A stretch of DNA of 64,000 nucleotides from Sipunculus nudus (GCA_026874595.1 CM049308.1:13228001-13292000); one strand, 5' to 3'. Counted from the first letter of the stretch, positions 1-9,413 are shown. Numbers and translations: made by a program. Notes: a model not told the origin generated them from the sequence alone.

Positions 1-623
1 TGTTCCTCTGCAGCTAGGATCCGATGATTAATTGATGGTCGGGGTGTTTTTTCTATTTTCCTATGCCTAATAGTTTTAAAGATATTTATTTATTTTCGTC
101 AGAATTTCGTAGGGTTTTAGTATGGATAGAGTTTTTTGGGTTCCGTAAATTTCGAGTTTCTATCATTATTTCAAGTATGTTTGTTTCGGTCCTAAACTTT
201 GTACGGGCCGTAGTTTTGATGAAAAGTTTTGTATGAAAGGATGGGGCGTATTCGAGGGTCGTGGGTCAATTAATGTAGGTCGCGGCCCCGGCCTAGTGCC
301 ATGGCTTGACCTGTTGGTTGATTATTGTGTTTTGTAGTATGTAAAACAGGGGATGCCAGCTGCAGCGGGGTAAGTTGTGTACCCGCCGCAGCTAGGATCC
401 GATGTTTGATTGATGATCTGGGTGTTTTTTCTAATTTTCTGGGCCTGATATTTCTTATGATTTTTATTATTTTTCGACGTAATTTCGTGAAACTCGGGAA
501 TGGATAAAGTTTAGTGTGTCCTGTTAATTTGGAGTTTCTATTACTATTTTAAGTGCGTAAATTTTGTTCCTGAAATTTGTACGGGCCGATGTTCAGTAAC
601 TAATTTGTGTGGAGGGATGGGAT

Positions 624-1786
624 CCATCCATAACCGTTACACCGCTCAGGCAATAACTAGGGTTTCTACGCCGCAGTTTTGCCTCTTCGGGTCCCCCTCA
701 TTCTGCACTGAGGTCGCCAGAACTGACACGCCAGCTAGCCAGCTAGGTCCGGCCCGCCCTCGCCAACCGTCAACCACCGAGGAATCCCCCAGGTGTTCCG
801 GGAGCCTGAGCCTCGCAACCTGCCAGTAATGTCCGAGCGCTACCGGCCTGCCCCTGGACTATTCGCAGTCCCGTCATGAGCCTTGTCCCTTTCGACCAGG
901 TACAGCTCTCGTTCGATCGGAGCCTTCTCGGGAGCCTTCTCGGGAGCCTTCTCTGGTGCTTTTGCCATCATGTCTTGAGCCTTGTCCCTGCTGGTCCTGA
1001 CCGGACCCCCGGTTATTTTGACGTCTTGGAGCCTTGTCCCTGATCCTTTCGGGATCCCCGTAACTTTTTCCACCAAACGGCTGGCTCTACAGGGCCAGGT
1101 TCCATACTGCCGGCAACAGGCTGGCCTACTCTTCTATCGAAAAACAGTATGGGGTCTTTTACGTGCCCGTCCCCTTCTGGACACGGGACCGCCATTTAAC
1201 GTCCTCATCCGATGGACGGCCCGTGTTTGTCTTTTGCAGGCGGGCGCTGCGGTGCCCCGGAGCCTTTCTACCCTTCCCCCACTTTCTCTAGTGGGGTGAT
1301 AATACTGGGTTTCCGTCTGCCACTGATCTTTTGCCAGTCGAGCCACATTTTGAGGTCTTTATAAAACTTCTCTTGCTTCACCTTTTCGACATAGCCTTTG
1401 CTCAACCTTAGTATGTGGTCGCTCACATACTCTATATCTGCCTTCTCGTGAAGCACAGATATCCGCGTGCGGGGCGGGAGTCTCAAGGCCGTCCTTAAGG
1501 CTCTGTTTTGAAGCCGTTGAAGTTTTTTAATGTGGTGCTCTTTGGCGGTGATCAGGGCTATGCAGCCGTATGTCATAACCGGTCTGATCCAGGCTTTATA
1601 AAGGTATATCAAACTTTGGGTAGACATGCCTCCTGATCCTGCTTTTAGCACTCTTAAGCAGTTGAGTCTCGCTTTGACCCTCTGTTCGATATCCTCTATA
1701 TGAGCCGCCCATGTGAGTCTCTTATCAACCGTCAGACCCAGAAATTTTATCTGGTCTGTGAATTGAATTGGTTCCCCGGCCAATTT
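624..1786 (-). mobile_element. LINE B, 5'-truncated copy
   Basis: This stretch matches the 3' end of the full LINE B (11103 to about 12266) essentially base for base. It starts at ccatccataacc and stops abruptly inside ORF2 at 1786. It is flanked by a 14-bp duplication, tggagggatgggat, at 610-623 and 1790-1803, with three extra bases (ggc) at the truncated end. This is the ordinary outcome of incomplete target-primed reverse transcription. It lies in the A1 3' UTR between modules H2 and H3, and the same site in A2 and A3 is empty. Confidence 0.9.
1268..1783 (-). pseudogene. LINE B ORF2, C-terminal fragment
   Basis: An open frame of about 171 codons, identical in sequence to the last part of LINE B ORF2 (11747-12262). 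It covers the region downstream of the reverse transcriptase catalytic motifs. The endonuclease and the F/YADD motif are missing because the insertion is truncated at 1786, so the fragment has no start of its own and cannot encode an active enzyme. Confidence 0.9.
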
Positions 1787-2626
1787 GGCTGGAGGGATGG
1801 GATGTCTTAGGGGTCAATTAATGTAGGTTGCGGCCCCTACCTAGTGCCTTGGCCTGACCTGTTAATTGATGTTTAAAGCGTGTTGTTTACCAAACAGGGG
1901 ATGCCGGCTGCAGCGGGATAAGCATTGTTCCCGCCGTAGCTAGGATCCGATGCTTAGTTGATGGTCGGGCCGGTTTTTACTGATTTTGGCATTAATTTTT
2001 TTCCAAAATTTCTATTTTTATTTGCCGAAACTTCTTAATGTTTAAGTCTAGGGCGGGTTCTGTGGGTTTTGAGGGAATTGGGGTTGTATTTTATTTTCTA
2101 GTTTGTTAATTTGGTTGCTAAAGTTGGTACGGGGCGTTGTTTCGCTTATAAATTTTGGAGGGTCGGGGAGTGATTTTTCTTTAGTTTTGAACCTTATGTA
2201 AACTCGTTAATATTTGGTTTTTAATTTAGAAATTTGGGGGAGTGGAAGATTTTAGAAAGTTCTTTAGGTTTTCGCTATAATTTTGGGCTTTGGGGAATAA
2301 TAGGTTGGTTAATTTTGGGGGTGAAATGGATACGGGCCTTAGTTGTGCTTAATTGATTGTGGAGACCTTGTATGCAAATTAGGGGATGCCAGCTGCAGGG
2401 GTCTAATTTACCTCTGCAGATTCGATCCCCCTGTTGCTCGAAGGTCGGGGTGTGTTGAATGGAGGTCAGGTCGGTTTACAGGTGCGGGGTCGCGACCCAT
2501 ATTGCTGACCTCTTGTTTTTGTGAGTGTTGGGTTCTGTGTTGTGTGTATCCGTTGAGAAGGCTTGTTGGTGTAGTTTTTTGGATGTTTAATATATAGTTT
2601 ATTTGTTTTATTAATTATTTACTATG

Positions 2627-5497
2627 TTATTGTTGATTTTGTCCTTCTAGAATGTAATCTAGAGGGGACTTTATTTTTATATTGTTTTTTGGTTGTGTGT
2701 AATCGTGTTGATATTTAAGTAATTTTATTGTGTCCAGTTCTTTTATTCTTTCATAGGAGTTTGTTGCTTGTTCTTTTAAATATTCAGTGATTTTGGGGGT
2801 GTTTGTTTTTTCTCTTAATTCGTCTGTTTTTCTTAGTTTGTGTGTTCTGAGAATGGCTCTCAGTGCTTTATTTTGTGTGATTTCTAATTTATTTAACATT
2901 GTTTTTCCTGCGCCTAGGAACGCAATGGACCCATATGTGCCTATAGGGCGGATCCATTGTTTGTACAGGTAGCTGGCCGTTTCTGTTTTCGGTCCGTCAT
3001 GTTTGTAGCACAGAGCTTTTAGAATATTTACTCTGTTCCACATTCTTTGGATTATATTTTCGATGTGTGGTTTCCAGGTGGCTCTTGAGTCGAATGTTAC
3101 ACCTAGAAATTTTGCCTCTTTGTGTTCTTTGAGGTCCTCTCCTAATAATTCTAGGGGCTCGAAATATTTGGGTTTTTTAGCTTTTGTGAATAAAACAGTT
3201 TGTGTTTTTGAGGGGTTTAAGCGGACTCTCCAGTCGTCGCACCAATCTTCTATTCTTTGTAATTGGGCCTGTACTTTATTTCTGGAGTATTTTGGGTTCG
3301 TGTCGGTCGACCAGATGGCGATGTCGTCAGCGTATTGTGATACGCATAGTTGTTGTCCTGATTTGGGGATGTCATTTACATACATTATGTATAGTAGAGG
3401 GCTGAGAACAGAGCCCTGGGGGGTCCCTGCTTTAAGAGTTATTTCCTGTGATAGGGTCCCTTTAACTTTTACTCTAAGTGTCCTGTTGTGTAAAAAGGAT
3501 GAAATTAGTCTGATTATTTTATTTGGTAGATGGGATTTCATTATTTTGTATCTGATTCCGTCGGACCATACGGAGTCAAAAGCCTTTTCCACATCGAGGA
3601 ATGTGGCCAGGGTATATTGACTCCGTTTAAAACCTGTGGTTATTGATTGGCTAAGTCGGAGGATGTGGTCGGTGGTGGATCTGCCCGCTCTGAACCCGGA
3701 CTGATCTTGGTTAAAAAATGGGGCCCCCAATTCGGGAGGTCGGTTGTCCAAAAACGTGGTTATCCTATTTTTTAGGATTTTTTCAAATAATTTTCCTATG
3801 CAGGGGAGTAAGCTGATAGGTCTGAAATTTGTTGGTTTGTCTTGTGTTTTGCCGGGTTTTGGAATCATTGTGACTACGGCTTTTTTCCAGTCGTCTGGGA
3901 AGTATCCCCAGTTAATGCAGAGTGTGTATAATTTCGCTATTCTTTCTAAACAGGTGTCGGGGAGTTTTTTTAATATTACGTAGTTGATGTTGTCTGCGCC
4001 TGGGGCTGATTTTCCCTTGGCTGTTTTAAGTGCGCGTTTTATTTCAATTAGCGCAACGGGCCTGACTGCGGGGTTATTATCATCTGTTTCATTTATTTGT
4101 GTTTGTAATGGTTTGAATAAAATCGGGTTGTTTTCTATAGTTTCAGTAACTGTATCATAGAGTTCTTCATTAAAATCTTCATCTTCTGGTGTTGTGTGTA
4201 TTTTTTCCAGGGTGTTCGCGAATAAATCTGCTTTGCTTTGTGGGGTTTCGGCTACGGAGCCGTCGGGTTTTAACAGTGGTTGGGATTGCCCTGTGCTGGG
4301 ATTTGTTCTTGTGTTTGAATATTGTTTGAATTTGTTCCAAAATTGTTTTGTGTTTGTTTTATCATCTAAGCTATTTATGTAGTCTGTCCATTGTGTGCGT
4401 TTTTGTTCTAGGATAGCTTTTTGTGTTAGTTTATTTATTCTATTATATAGATGGTTCGCTTCGGCCGTGCGGGTCCGTTTTTGATAATTTCGGACTCGGC
4501 GACGCAGTTTTACAAGTTCCCTGATTCTGGGCGTGAAGTGCCACCAGTTTCTATTTTTATTTATTTTTTCGGGCGCTACTATATTAATAGCTTCGGTGAT
4601 GGACTGGGTCATCTCGTATGTCAGGTTATCGATCTGGAGGTGGGTAATAACATCCGCCTCGTCAGGATCGGTCATTTTTTCGTCCGTGTATTTTTGGAAT
4701 TTTCTCCAGTCTGCGTTTTTCAGGTCTCTGAATTTTTTGGGGGGCGCGACCTGTGGTGCCCAGTTTATATCTAAATGGATTGGGAGATGATCTGAACCTA
4801 TATCCTCTCCCACATAGTATTCAGAACTTAAAGCTAATTCTGGCGTGGCTAGAGCGAGGTCTAGTATATTCCACGCTCCGTTTGCGGTGTTAAAGTAAGT
4901 CGGGTTTTCGTCATTTAATAGTATTAAATTACCGTCTGAGAGTTCATTCATTAATATCCTCCCAGACTCGTTTGTGTATCGCGCTCCGTAGTTTTCATGA
5001 GGGGCGTTCAGGTCTCCGAGGATTATGTAATTTTTACTGTTATTTCTGATTTTTTTGAATATTTGCGGTTGTAATTTGTTTTGTGGCGGATTGTAATAAA
5101 CTATTATATCTAGGGGGGAGGTTGTGTTTTGTTCATTGTTTATGCGCACGGAGAGAGCTTCTGCTTTAAAATGCCCGAACCATTTGTTTATAGTATAGTT
5201 TAGTTGTCTGTCTATACAAATGGCCGTGCCCCCTCCGGCTCCTGTTTTTCTGTCTGCTCTGATTAAGTCATAGGGTCCCATCGAGAAATGGGTGCCTGGT
5301 TTGAGTTTTGTTTCTGTTATCAGAGCAATTTGTATGTTGTTTCTTGTTAAATAATTTAATAAACTTTGTTTTTTGGTGGTGAGACTGTTTGTGTTAATGT
5401 GAATGATCTTGAGTTTGTCGTTTGGGGTGTTAGTTGGGGGGCTAGTGTTATCTATATTATTATTTACAATATTGAATGCTATTTTTTTTGGGTTGTT
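2627..5497 (-). CDS. A1 ORF2: APE endonuclease and reverse transcriptase
   Basis: The ORF2 polyprotein nicks target DNA and reverse transcribes the element RNA. Counting from the first Met (5281), the endonuclease shows GDLNAPH near residue 89 and SDHLPIHL near 163. The reverse transcriptase shows FRPISLLP near 486, FLDVEKAFDSVW near 561, GTPQGSVLSPLL near 619 and YADD at 650-653. There is no RNase H. The first Met lies downstream of the endonuclease start (KLKIIHINTNSL), and the frame is open for 72 further codons, up to the codon immediately after the ORF1 TGA and in the same frame. Translation therefore probably starts by UGA read-through or by reinitiation without AUG. Compared with A2 there are about eight or nine amino-acid differences, all after about residue 190. 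Confidence 0.9.
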   Translation of the reverse strand, partial: NNPKKIAFNIVNNNIDNTSPPTNTPNDKLKIIHINTNSLTTKKQSLLNYLTRNNIQIALITETKLKPGTHFSMGPYDLIRADRKTGAGGGTAICIDRQLNYTINKWFGHFKAEALSVRINNEQNTTSPLDIIVYYNPPQNKLQPQIFKKIRNNSKNYIILGDLNAPHENYGARYTNESGRILMNELSDGNLILLNDENPTYFNTANGAWNILDLALATPELALSSEYYVGEDIGSDHLPIHLDINWAPQVAPPKKFRDLKNADWRKFQKYTDEKMTDPDEADVITHLQIDNLTYEMTQSITEAINIVAPEKINKNRNWWHFTPRIRELVKLRRRVRNYQKRTRTAEANHLYNRINKLTQKAILEQKRTQWTDYINSLDDKTNTKQFWNKFKQYSNTRTNPSTGQSQPLLKPDGSVAETPQSKADLFANTLEKIHTTPEDEDFNEELYDTVTETIENNPILFKPLQTQINETDDNNPAVRPVALIEIKRALKTAKGKSAPGADNINYVILKKLPDTCLERIAKLYTLCINWGYFPDDWKKAVVTMIPKPGKTQDKPTNFRPISLLPCIGKLFEKILKNRITTFLDNRPPELGAPFFNQDQSGFRAGRSTTDHILRLSQSITTGFKRSQYTLATFLDVEKAFDSVWSDGIRYKIMKSHLPNKIIRLISSFLHNRTLRVKVKGTLSQEITLKAGTPQGSVLSPLLYIMYVNDIPKSGQQLCVSQYADDIAIWSTDTNPKYSRNKVQAQLQRIEDWCDDWRVRLNPSKTQTVLFTKAKKPKYFEPLELLGEDLKEHKEAKFLGVTFDSRATWKPHIENIIQRMWNRVNILKALCYKHDGPKTETASYLYKQWIRPIGTYGSIAFLGAGKTMLNKLEITQNKALRAILRTHKLRKTDELREKTNTPKITEYLKEQATNSYERIKELDTIKLLKYQHDYTQPKNNIKIKSPLDYILEGQNQQ

Positions 5498-7240
5498 TCA
5501 GCGGGATAAGGCAGGAAATTCCTGTCTGTAAAGACTGTTATTTTGTTTAGTTTTCATTATATTTGCTTCAACAGTGCGTGGATGCACTGTGAAGTGGTAG
5601 GCTTGTCGGTGTCCTACTGCTAGGATATTGCAGATTTCTGCTAGTGATTTTTCGGGCAGTAATTCTGTCATAGCGAAGGCCAAGTAGGTTAAGTTTTTTG
5701 TTGCTTGTATTTCCCTGTTATTTTCCTGTGTGTTTAATTGTGGTGTGTTTTTTATTGTGTTGTTACCCCATGCAGGGCGGCTTGGGGCTGGGGCGGGGAG
5801 GAGTGGGATTTTGTTTGTTTTTTCTTTGTTTAGTTTTTCGTTTATTCTGTAGTCCGAGTTTGCCTTTTTGTAAATGGGACAGGACTTGTAGCTGGCTATG
5901 TGCTGCCCATTGCAGTTTGCGCATTTTGCGCTCTGTTTTGGTCTGTCGCAGTCTTTTAGTGTGTGTCCTTGTGTGCCACAACGGAGACACCGGGGCTGTA
6001 AGTTACATTTTTTTGCTGAGTGGCCAAATCTTTGGCAATTGTAGCACTGAGCTACTTCACTCAACTCTTGGTATTCAGTCATTTTGTATGTTTTGTGTCC
6101 TAGTCTGATGTTTGTTTGTTGCGCTGTTTTATATTGTTGGGTGGTTGCAAAGGTAAGTTTTATAACTTTACTTTTGCCTAGTCTGTGTGCTTCTGTTATT
6201 CCTAGGGCTGTGAGTTCTTCTGTGATTTGTTGTGCGGTCATTTCGTCTGGGATTCCTTTAATGACTCCCTTTGTTTGTTTTTTGGTGTTTGTCTTGTTGA
6301 TCAGTTTGTTTGTTGTAGTTTCTGTTACTTGTAGTGCTGGGAGAATGTCCATGTTGGTGTCATCTGTTGTGTTTTGATTTCCGTTGGTCGGTTGTGGGTT
6401 TGTGTTTTGTTTGTTTGGTTGCTGTTGGGTGTATGGGGAGGTCGATTTTTTTGGTTTTTTGTTTGATTTTGGTGGTTGTGTGGGACTTGTGGTGTCGTTT
6501 GTGGGTGACATTTTCCTTTTTGGTGATGCTGTGGGTTTTGTGCTATTTGTTAACATTTGAACTTGAGTTTGGATGGGTGTTGTGTCCGCTAGTTTGAGTT
6601 GTCTTCTCGCTGATGGGTTTGTGTATGCGGGTTTCCTGTTTGTTGTGTTTAAATCCCTATCAAGGGTTTGTAGTGCTGCTTCACAGCTTTGTAGTTTTGG
6701 TGTGTTTGTGGTTTGTTTTTCGTCTGTCGGGTGATATGTTTTGTTTTGTTTTGGTTGTTCTTGAGTTGTTTTTTTGTCCAGATTTTTTTTGTTGATTTTG
6801 TCCATGTTTTGTGGGTCAGTGTTTTGTTCAGGGTTTTGGGGTTTTTCTGTGTTGTTGGTGCTAACCTGCTGTGTTTGATTTGTCATTGGAGTGTTTTCTG
6901 ATTTGTTTTTGTTTTGTTCACTTATGATTTTTCTCATCTCTTTTATTTCATTAGTCATGTGCCTGATTAAGTCTCTCTGTTCGGCTAATTCTTGTTTTTG
7001 TGTGGCGATAGTCTCCCTTAGGAGATCTATCAGTGATTGTGTATTTTCCTCGACATTTTGTGTTTTTTTGTTTTCTTTGTGTGTTTGGTTTTCAGCTTGT
7101 TTTTTCTTGGGGTCTTTCTTTAGTTTTGGTTTTGTTGTATCCTGTTTTGTCATTTTTCCTTTGTTTACTTTGGCCCTACATGTATCCATAAAATCCACTG
7201 CTGGGATCATTGTTGGTTTAGTTCCAGTGCGGGCGGCCAT
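5498..7240 (-). CDS. A1 ORF1: Gag-like nucleic-acid-binding protein, 580 aa
   Basis: The ORF1 protein of a LINE binds the element RNA and packages it with ORF2. It starts MAART and has a charged, Gln-, Asn- and Thr-rich N-terminal half with a likely coiled coil near residues 65-105. An RRM-like segment (GVIKGIPDE to about residue 395) is followed by three zinc knuckles: CYNCQRFGHSAKKC at 399-412, CLRCGTQGHTLKDC at 418-431 and a CX2CX3HX6C variant at 440-454. A conserved C-terminal block ends in FPALSR. The stop is TGA, in frame with ORF2. The protein is identical to that of A2 but strongly diverged from those of A3 and A5. Confidence 0.9.
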   Translation of the reverse strand: MAARTGTKPTMIPAVDFMDTCRAKVNKGKMTKQDTTKPKLKKDPKKKQAENQTHKENKKTQNVEENTQSLIDLLRETIATQKQELAEQRDLIRHMTNEIKEMRKIISEQNKNKSENTPMTNQTQQVSTNNTEKPQNPEQNTDPQNMDKINKKNLDKKTTQEQPKQNKTYHPTDEKQTTNTPKLQSCEAALQTLDRDLNTTNRKPAYTNPSARRQLKLADTTPIQTQVQMLTNSTKPTASPKRKMSPTNDTTSPTQPPKSNKKPKKSTSPYTQQQPNKQNTNPQPTNGNQNTTDDTNMDILPALQVTETTTNKLINKTNTKKQTKGVIKGIPDEMTAQQITEELTALGITEAHRLGKSKVIKLTFATTQQYKTAQQTNIRLGHKTYKMTEYQELSEVAQCYNCQRFGHSAKKCNLQPRCLRCGTQGHTLKDCDRPKQSAKCANCNGQHIASYKSCPIYKKANSDYRINEKLNKEKTNKIPLLPAPAPSRPAWGNNTIKNTPQLNTQENNREIQATKNLTYLAFAMTELLPEKSLAEICNILAVGHRQAYHFTVHPRTVEANIMKTKQNNSLYRQEFPALSR

Positions 7241-7684
7241 ATTGCTAGTAGCAGATTGGCCCCCGCTTTTGTTTGTGTTTTATTTTAATCCTAATTAGGT
7301 GTTTATGAGTTTAGTAGCGTTAGCGTCACTTACTTGTTTCTGGTCTCAGAGTGCATGCGCGTATGTAATTTCACTTACTTTACTGTGTTTGTGTATGTCT
7401 ATCTTGTTTCTGTGTCTTGAATTCGTATTTGGCGTCTGTATCTTGTTTGATCTTGTAGTCTTTGTCTTTAAGTTGTTGTTTCTCTATGTGTTGTTGATGA
7501 TGCTTGTTAGTCCTAAGAAGGACTGTTTGGGTGGCGCCGGCCGGCCCAGTCAGACTTAACACAATGTGTAAGTTTCACTGACTGAGCTAACACGGTGCTA
7601 ATTGGAGATGGTCTGGTGATCTTCTTAATTAGTGTCAGGTATCACAAAGGATGCTGGAGGCTGGTGGCTGGAGAGTCTCACTGG
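7241..7684 (-). other. A1 5' UTR
   Basis: Leader between the promoter and ORF1. It carries the palindrome AGTCCTaagaAGGACT at 7509-7524, about 196-211 bases from the 5' end, just beside a GC-rich ggcgccggccggccc stretch. The A2 leader is identical, the A5 leader is close, and the A3 leader is clearly diverged. Confidence 0.7.
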
Positions 7685-7719
7685 CACGTCCGCACGGTAC
7701 GGTGGTCAGTGAGCGAGTG
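7685..7719 (-). promoter_or_regulatory. A1 internal promoter: initiator plus DPE at +29
   Basis: The element RNA would start at 7719 with CACTCGCTC. GGACGTG occupies 7691-7685, which is exactly +29 to +35. A CA-type initiator with a downstream RGACGT element is the known promoter form of Jockey, Doc, F and I elements and lets the transcript carry its own promoter. Confidence 0.75.
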
Positions 7720-7749
7720 TGTGGCCGCACATTTGTGAAATGGATACGG
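7720..7749. other. A1/A2 junction spacer, 30 bp
   Basis: Thirty bases separate the A1 5' end from the A2 3' tail. The same 30 bases and the same tail form recur at the A2/A3 junction (23248-23277). Independent insertions would not give this, so the junction was duplicated. The last part, gtgaaatggatacgg, also occurs inside the A 3' UTR (for example 2323-2339). Confidence 0.8.
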
Positions 7750-7801
7750 ACTAGAACTAGACTAGAACTAGTATTTTGAGTCACTAGACAGACACGGTTG
7801 A

Positions 7802-7818
7802 GGTGGTCTGGGACCACC
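7802..7818 (-). promoter_or_regulatory. 3'-terminal hairpin of A2
   Basis: In the sense RNA this reads GGUGGUC-CCA-GACCACC, a perfect 7-bp stem with a three-base loop about 50 bases from the 3' tail. It follows a block AAAATTATAG...GAGACAGGCCGG that element D also carries, with a differently sequenced but equally paired hairpin (26268-26284). The likely role is recognition by the ORF2 reverse transcriptase. Other copies are at 23330-23346, 34217-34233 and 37413-37429. Confidence 0.7.
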
Positions 7819-8179
7819 GCCCCGGCCTGTCTCTTTAGACTATAATTTTGATGTCGAAAATTGCCACACAAGCCAAGCCAAGGAGCCGCGAAAACCACCA
7901 GCACGCACCCGCACCGGTGACCGTGAAAGCTACATCATCCACACCCACAAAGCCCCGAGCGGGCCACTTACCGCACGGATATCAGCAGCAAAGCCGCTGC
8001 CCCCACGACCCCGGTCGCGAGCGACATCCCCGAGCAGAATGCGCACCACAACAGAGAGACCCCAACACAAGCAGGGAAACCCAGATCGCCGCCAGAACAA
8101 CCTCTACCGCGAAGAGCCGGACTTCCTGTGACTTGGATCGGGCAGGCTGTCTTGGCTTGGTCTTCAGCTGGTCCCCGAG

Positions 8180-8383
8180 CAGTGGGCCTAAAGTTGTCTG
8201 TCTGCCCACTGTCAGGGATTCTTGGCTTGTCTTGCTAGTCTTGACTTGGGTTCCGGCTGTCGGGGTGGTCTTGTCTTCTCTTGGCTTGTCCTAGGGCTAC
8301 CAGTCTTGACTTGTCTTGAGGCTTGGTCTTGGGTCTTGGTCTTGTGGCAGGCAGCGGACCTAAAGTTGTCTGTCTGTCCGCTG
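8180..8383 (-). promoter_or_regulatory. Twin hairpins with an invariant 16-base loop (A2 3' UTR)
   Basis: Two hairpins at 8180-8211 and 8352-8383 have the identical loop CTAAAGTTGTCTGTCT (plus strand) closed by different perfect stems: CAGTGGGC/GCCCACTG and CAGCGGAC/GTCCGCTG. Both stem positions that differ keep pairing, which suggests a selected RNA structure. Both hairpins are kept in A3 (23708-23739, 23880-23911), A4 (34595-34626, 34767-34798) and A5 (37792-37823, 37964-37995). The flanking sequence is rich in CTTG-like simple repeats. Confidence 0.75.
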
Positions 8384-8405
8384 CCAGGTCGATCAGTGAT
8401 TGATT

Positions 8406-8448
8406 AGTCCTAAATAGGACTGTTGGGGGGTTAGTCCTAAAGAGGACT
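8406..8448 (-). repeat. Two AGTCCT/AGGACT palindromes (A2 3' UTR)
   Basis: AGTCCTaaatAGGACT at 8406-8421 and AGTCCTaaagAGGACT at 8433-8448 are followed by short G runs. The same motif occurs once in the 5' UTR of each A copy and of LINE B, so it links the two ends of the element. A3, A4 and A5 also have two copies here. Confidence 0.7.
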
Positions 8449-9218
8449 GTTGGGGGTCTTGTCTGGTCTGTCTGGAGCTGTCCCGGTGTAGGTCTGGGTA
8501 GTCGTCTTGGAAGTTGCTGTCAGTGGGCGGATGGGGTGTGCGCTCGTCTGGGTGCCCTCTAATCTTCCGCTGGTGGTGTAGGGGGGCTGCCGCAGGACTT
8601 GCGCGTCGGTGTCGGATGCTGCTGTTGGTGGTTGTCAGGGGTAGTAGTTGTCCTTGGTGGGGGTGGGGGGGGGGGGGCCGTAGATTTCTTTATAATTTTA
8701 TAAGTATCACATGGGATTTTTTAAGAAAATACCTCATGATCATTTACCCTTATATTGGCCTAAATGAGATATCTATATGAGATATCTTTATAGTTAGAAA
8801 TCTAGCCGGCCGGCGGAGCTCTCAGTTTGTACTTTTATATTAAGTATCACATAAATATTTATAAGAGATATTTACGATCATGTACTTTTATAGGAAATAC
8901 TTATAAGAAGTATTTTTATATAAGCGCAGACTGAGAGAGGAGGGGGCGGGGGTAGTTGAGGCTAGTGGCGGCATCAGTTTCCATCCACTTGCTAGTGGCC
9001 GGCTTCGGTTTCCATGCCACTGGTCTGCCGGAGATGCTGTAAATTACTAATAAAATCTGTAATTATATCTTATATATGAGCGTCGGATAACCAGATATTT
9101 CGTCGATATTGTGAAAAATACAAAAACAAAAGGGAGAAAAACCGGTAAAAATCATAAAAAACGTGGGTTAGTGTGCATGAAAAAATGATGAGTGAGGTGG
9201 TGTATTTACATGGATTGT

Positions 9219-9222
<4 letters not shown>

Positions 9223-9263
<41 letters not shown>
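9223..9263 (-). repeat. Internal poly(A) tract (poly-T on plus strand)
   Basis: A run of about 41 T on the plus strand, hence an internal oligo(A) in the element RNA about 1.5 kb before its 3' end. It is retained in A3 (24752-24789), A4 (35640-35662) and A5 (38837-38892) with different lengths, as expected for a slippage-prone homopolymer. Confidence 0.85.
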
Positions 9264-9264
<1 letters not shown>

Positions 9265-9413
9265 TTAAAAGTTAATGGTGTATAAAACAGCATGGTGCAT
9301 TTTTTGTACATGGGTTTAGTATGGTTCTATTCTAATTGGGGGTGTATTAGTATTGGTTAGTGGATCGGTGTTGTGTCGGTGAATATGTATTTTCCAGAGT
9401 TGTGTCTTGTTTT

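Larger units (their letters stand above)
27..2626 (-). other. A1 3' UTR with hairpin modules
   Basis: Non-coding 3' UTR of A1, with the truncated LINE B excluded. It shows three of the four hairpin modules: H2 at 349-404, H3 at 1897-1952 and H4 at 2382-2430. In H4 an outer stem GGGGAT/ATCCCC encloses an inner stem CTGCAGGGGT/ACCTCTGCAG with one mismatch. H3 here differs from A2 and A3 at two bases (gccggctg, gccgtagc). Small plus-strand open frames here are low-complexity shadows and are not called as genes. Confidence 0.75.
1..7719 (-). mobile_element. LINE A copy 1 (A1), 3' end outside window
   Basis: A Jockey-like non-LTR retrotransposon read on the minus strand, so its 5' end is at 7719 and its 3' UTR runs off the left edge. 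It contains a 5' UTR (7241-7719), ORF1 (5498-7240), ORF2 (2627-5497) and part of the long 3' UTR, which is interrupted by a truncated LINE B. Position 1 falls inside the first 3' UTR hairpin, corresponding to about 10382 in A2. The 5' end is placed by comparison with A5, whose end is fixed by a target duplication. ORF1 and the 5' UTR look identical to A2, while ORF2 and the 3' UTR differ from A2 at scattered sites. Confidence 0.88.

Noticed and set aside
349-404. Hairpin modules as HDV-like or twister ribozymes
   Set aside because: The nested stems could suggest it, but I could not place the required pseudoknot or core bases. Left as structured modules of unknown function.
982-1299. 105-codon plus-strand open frame repeated in both LINE B copies
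   Set aside because: Antisense to the LINE B 3' UTR and ORF2 end. It is conserved only because the two copies are nearly identical.
3063-3620. 185-codon plus-strand open frame in every A copy
   Set aside because: Antisense shadow of ORF2. The protein has no recognisable domain and tracks ORF2 conservation.
7750-7770. Pentanucleotide tail of LINE A as telomeric repeat
   Set aside because: The unit is CTAGT/TAGTC-like, not TTAGGG, and D has GATTC instead. These are LINE tails.
7848-8294. 148-codon plus-strand open frame repeated in A2, A3 and A4
   Set aside because: Low-complexity composition, antisense to the element and changed or shifted in A5. Repetition comes from the element, not from coding constraint.
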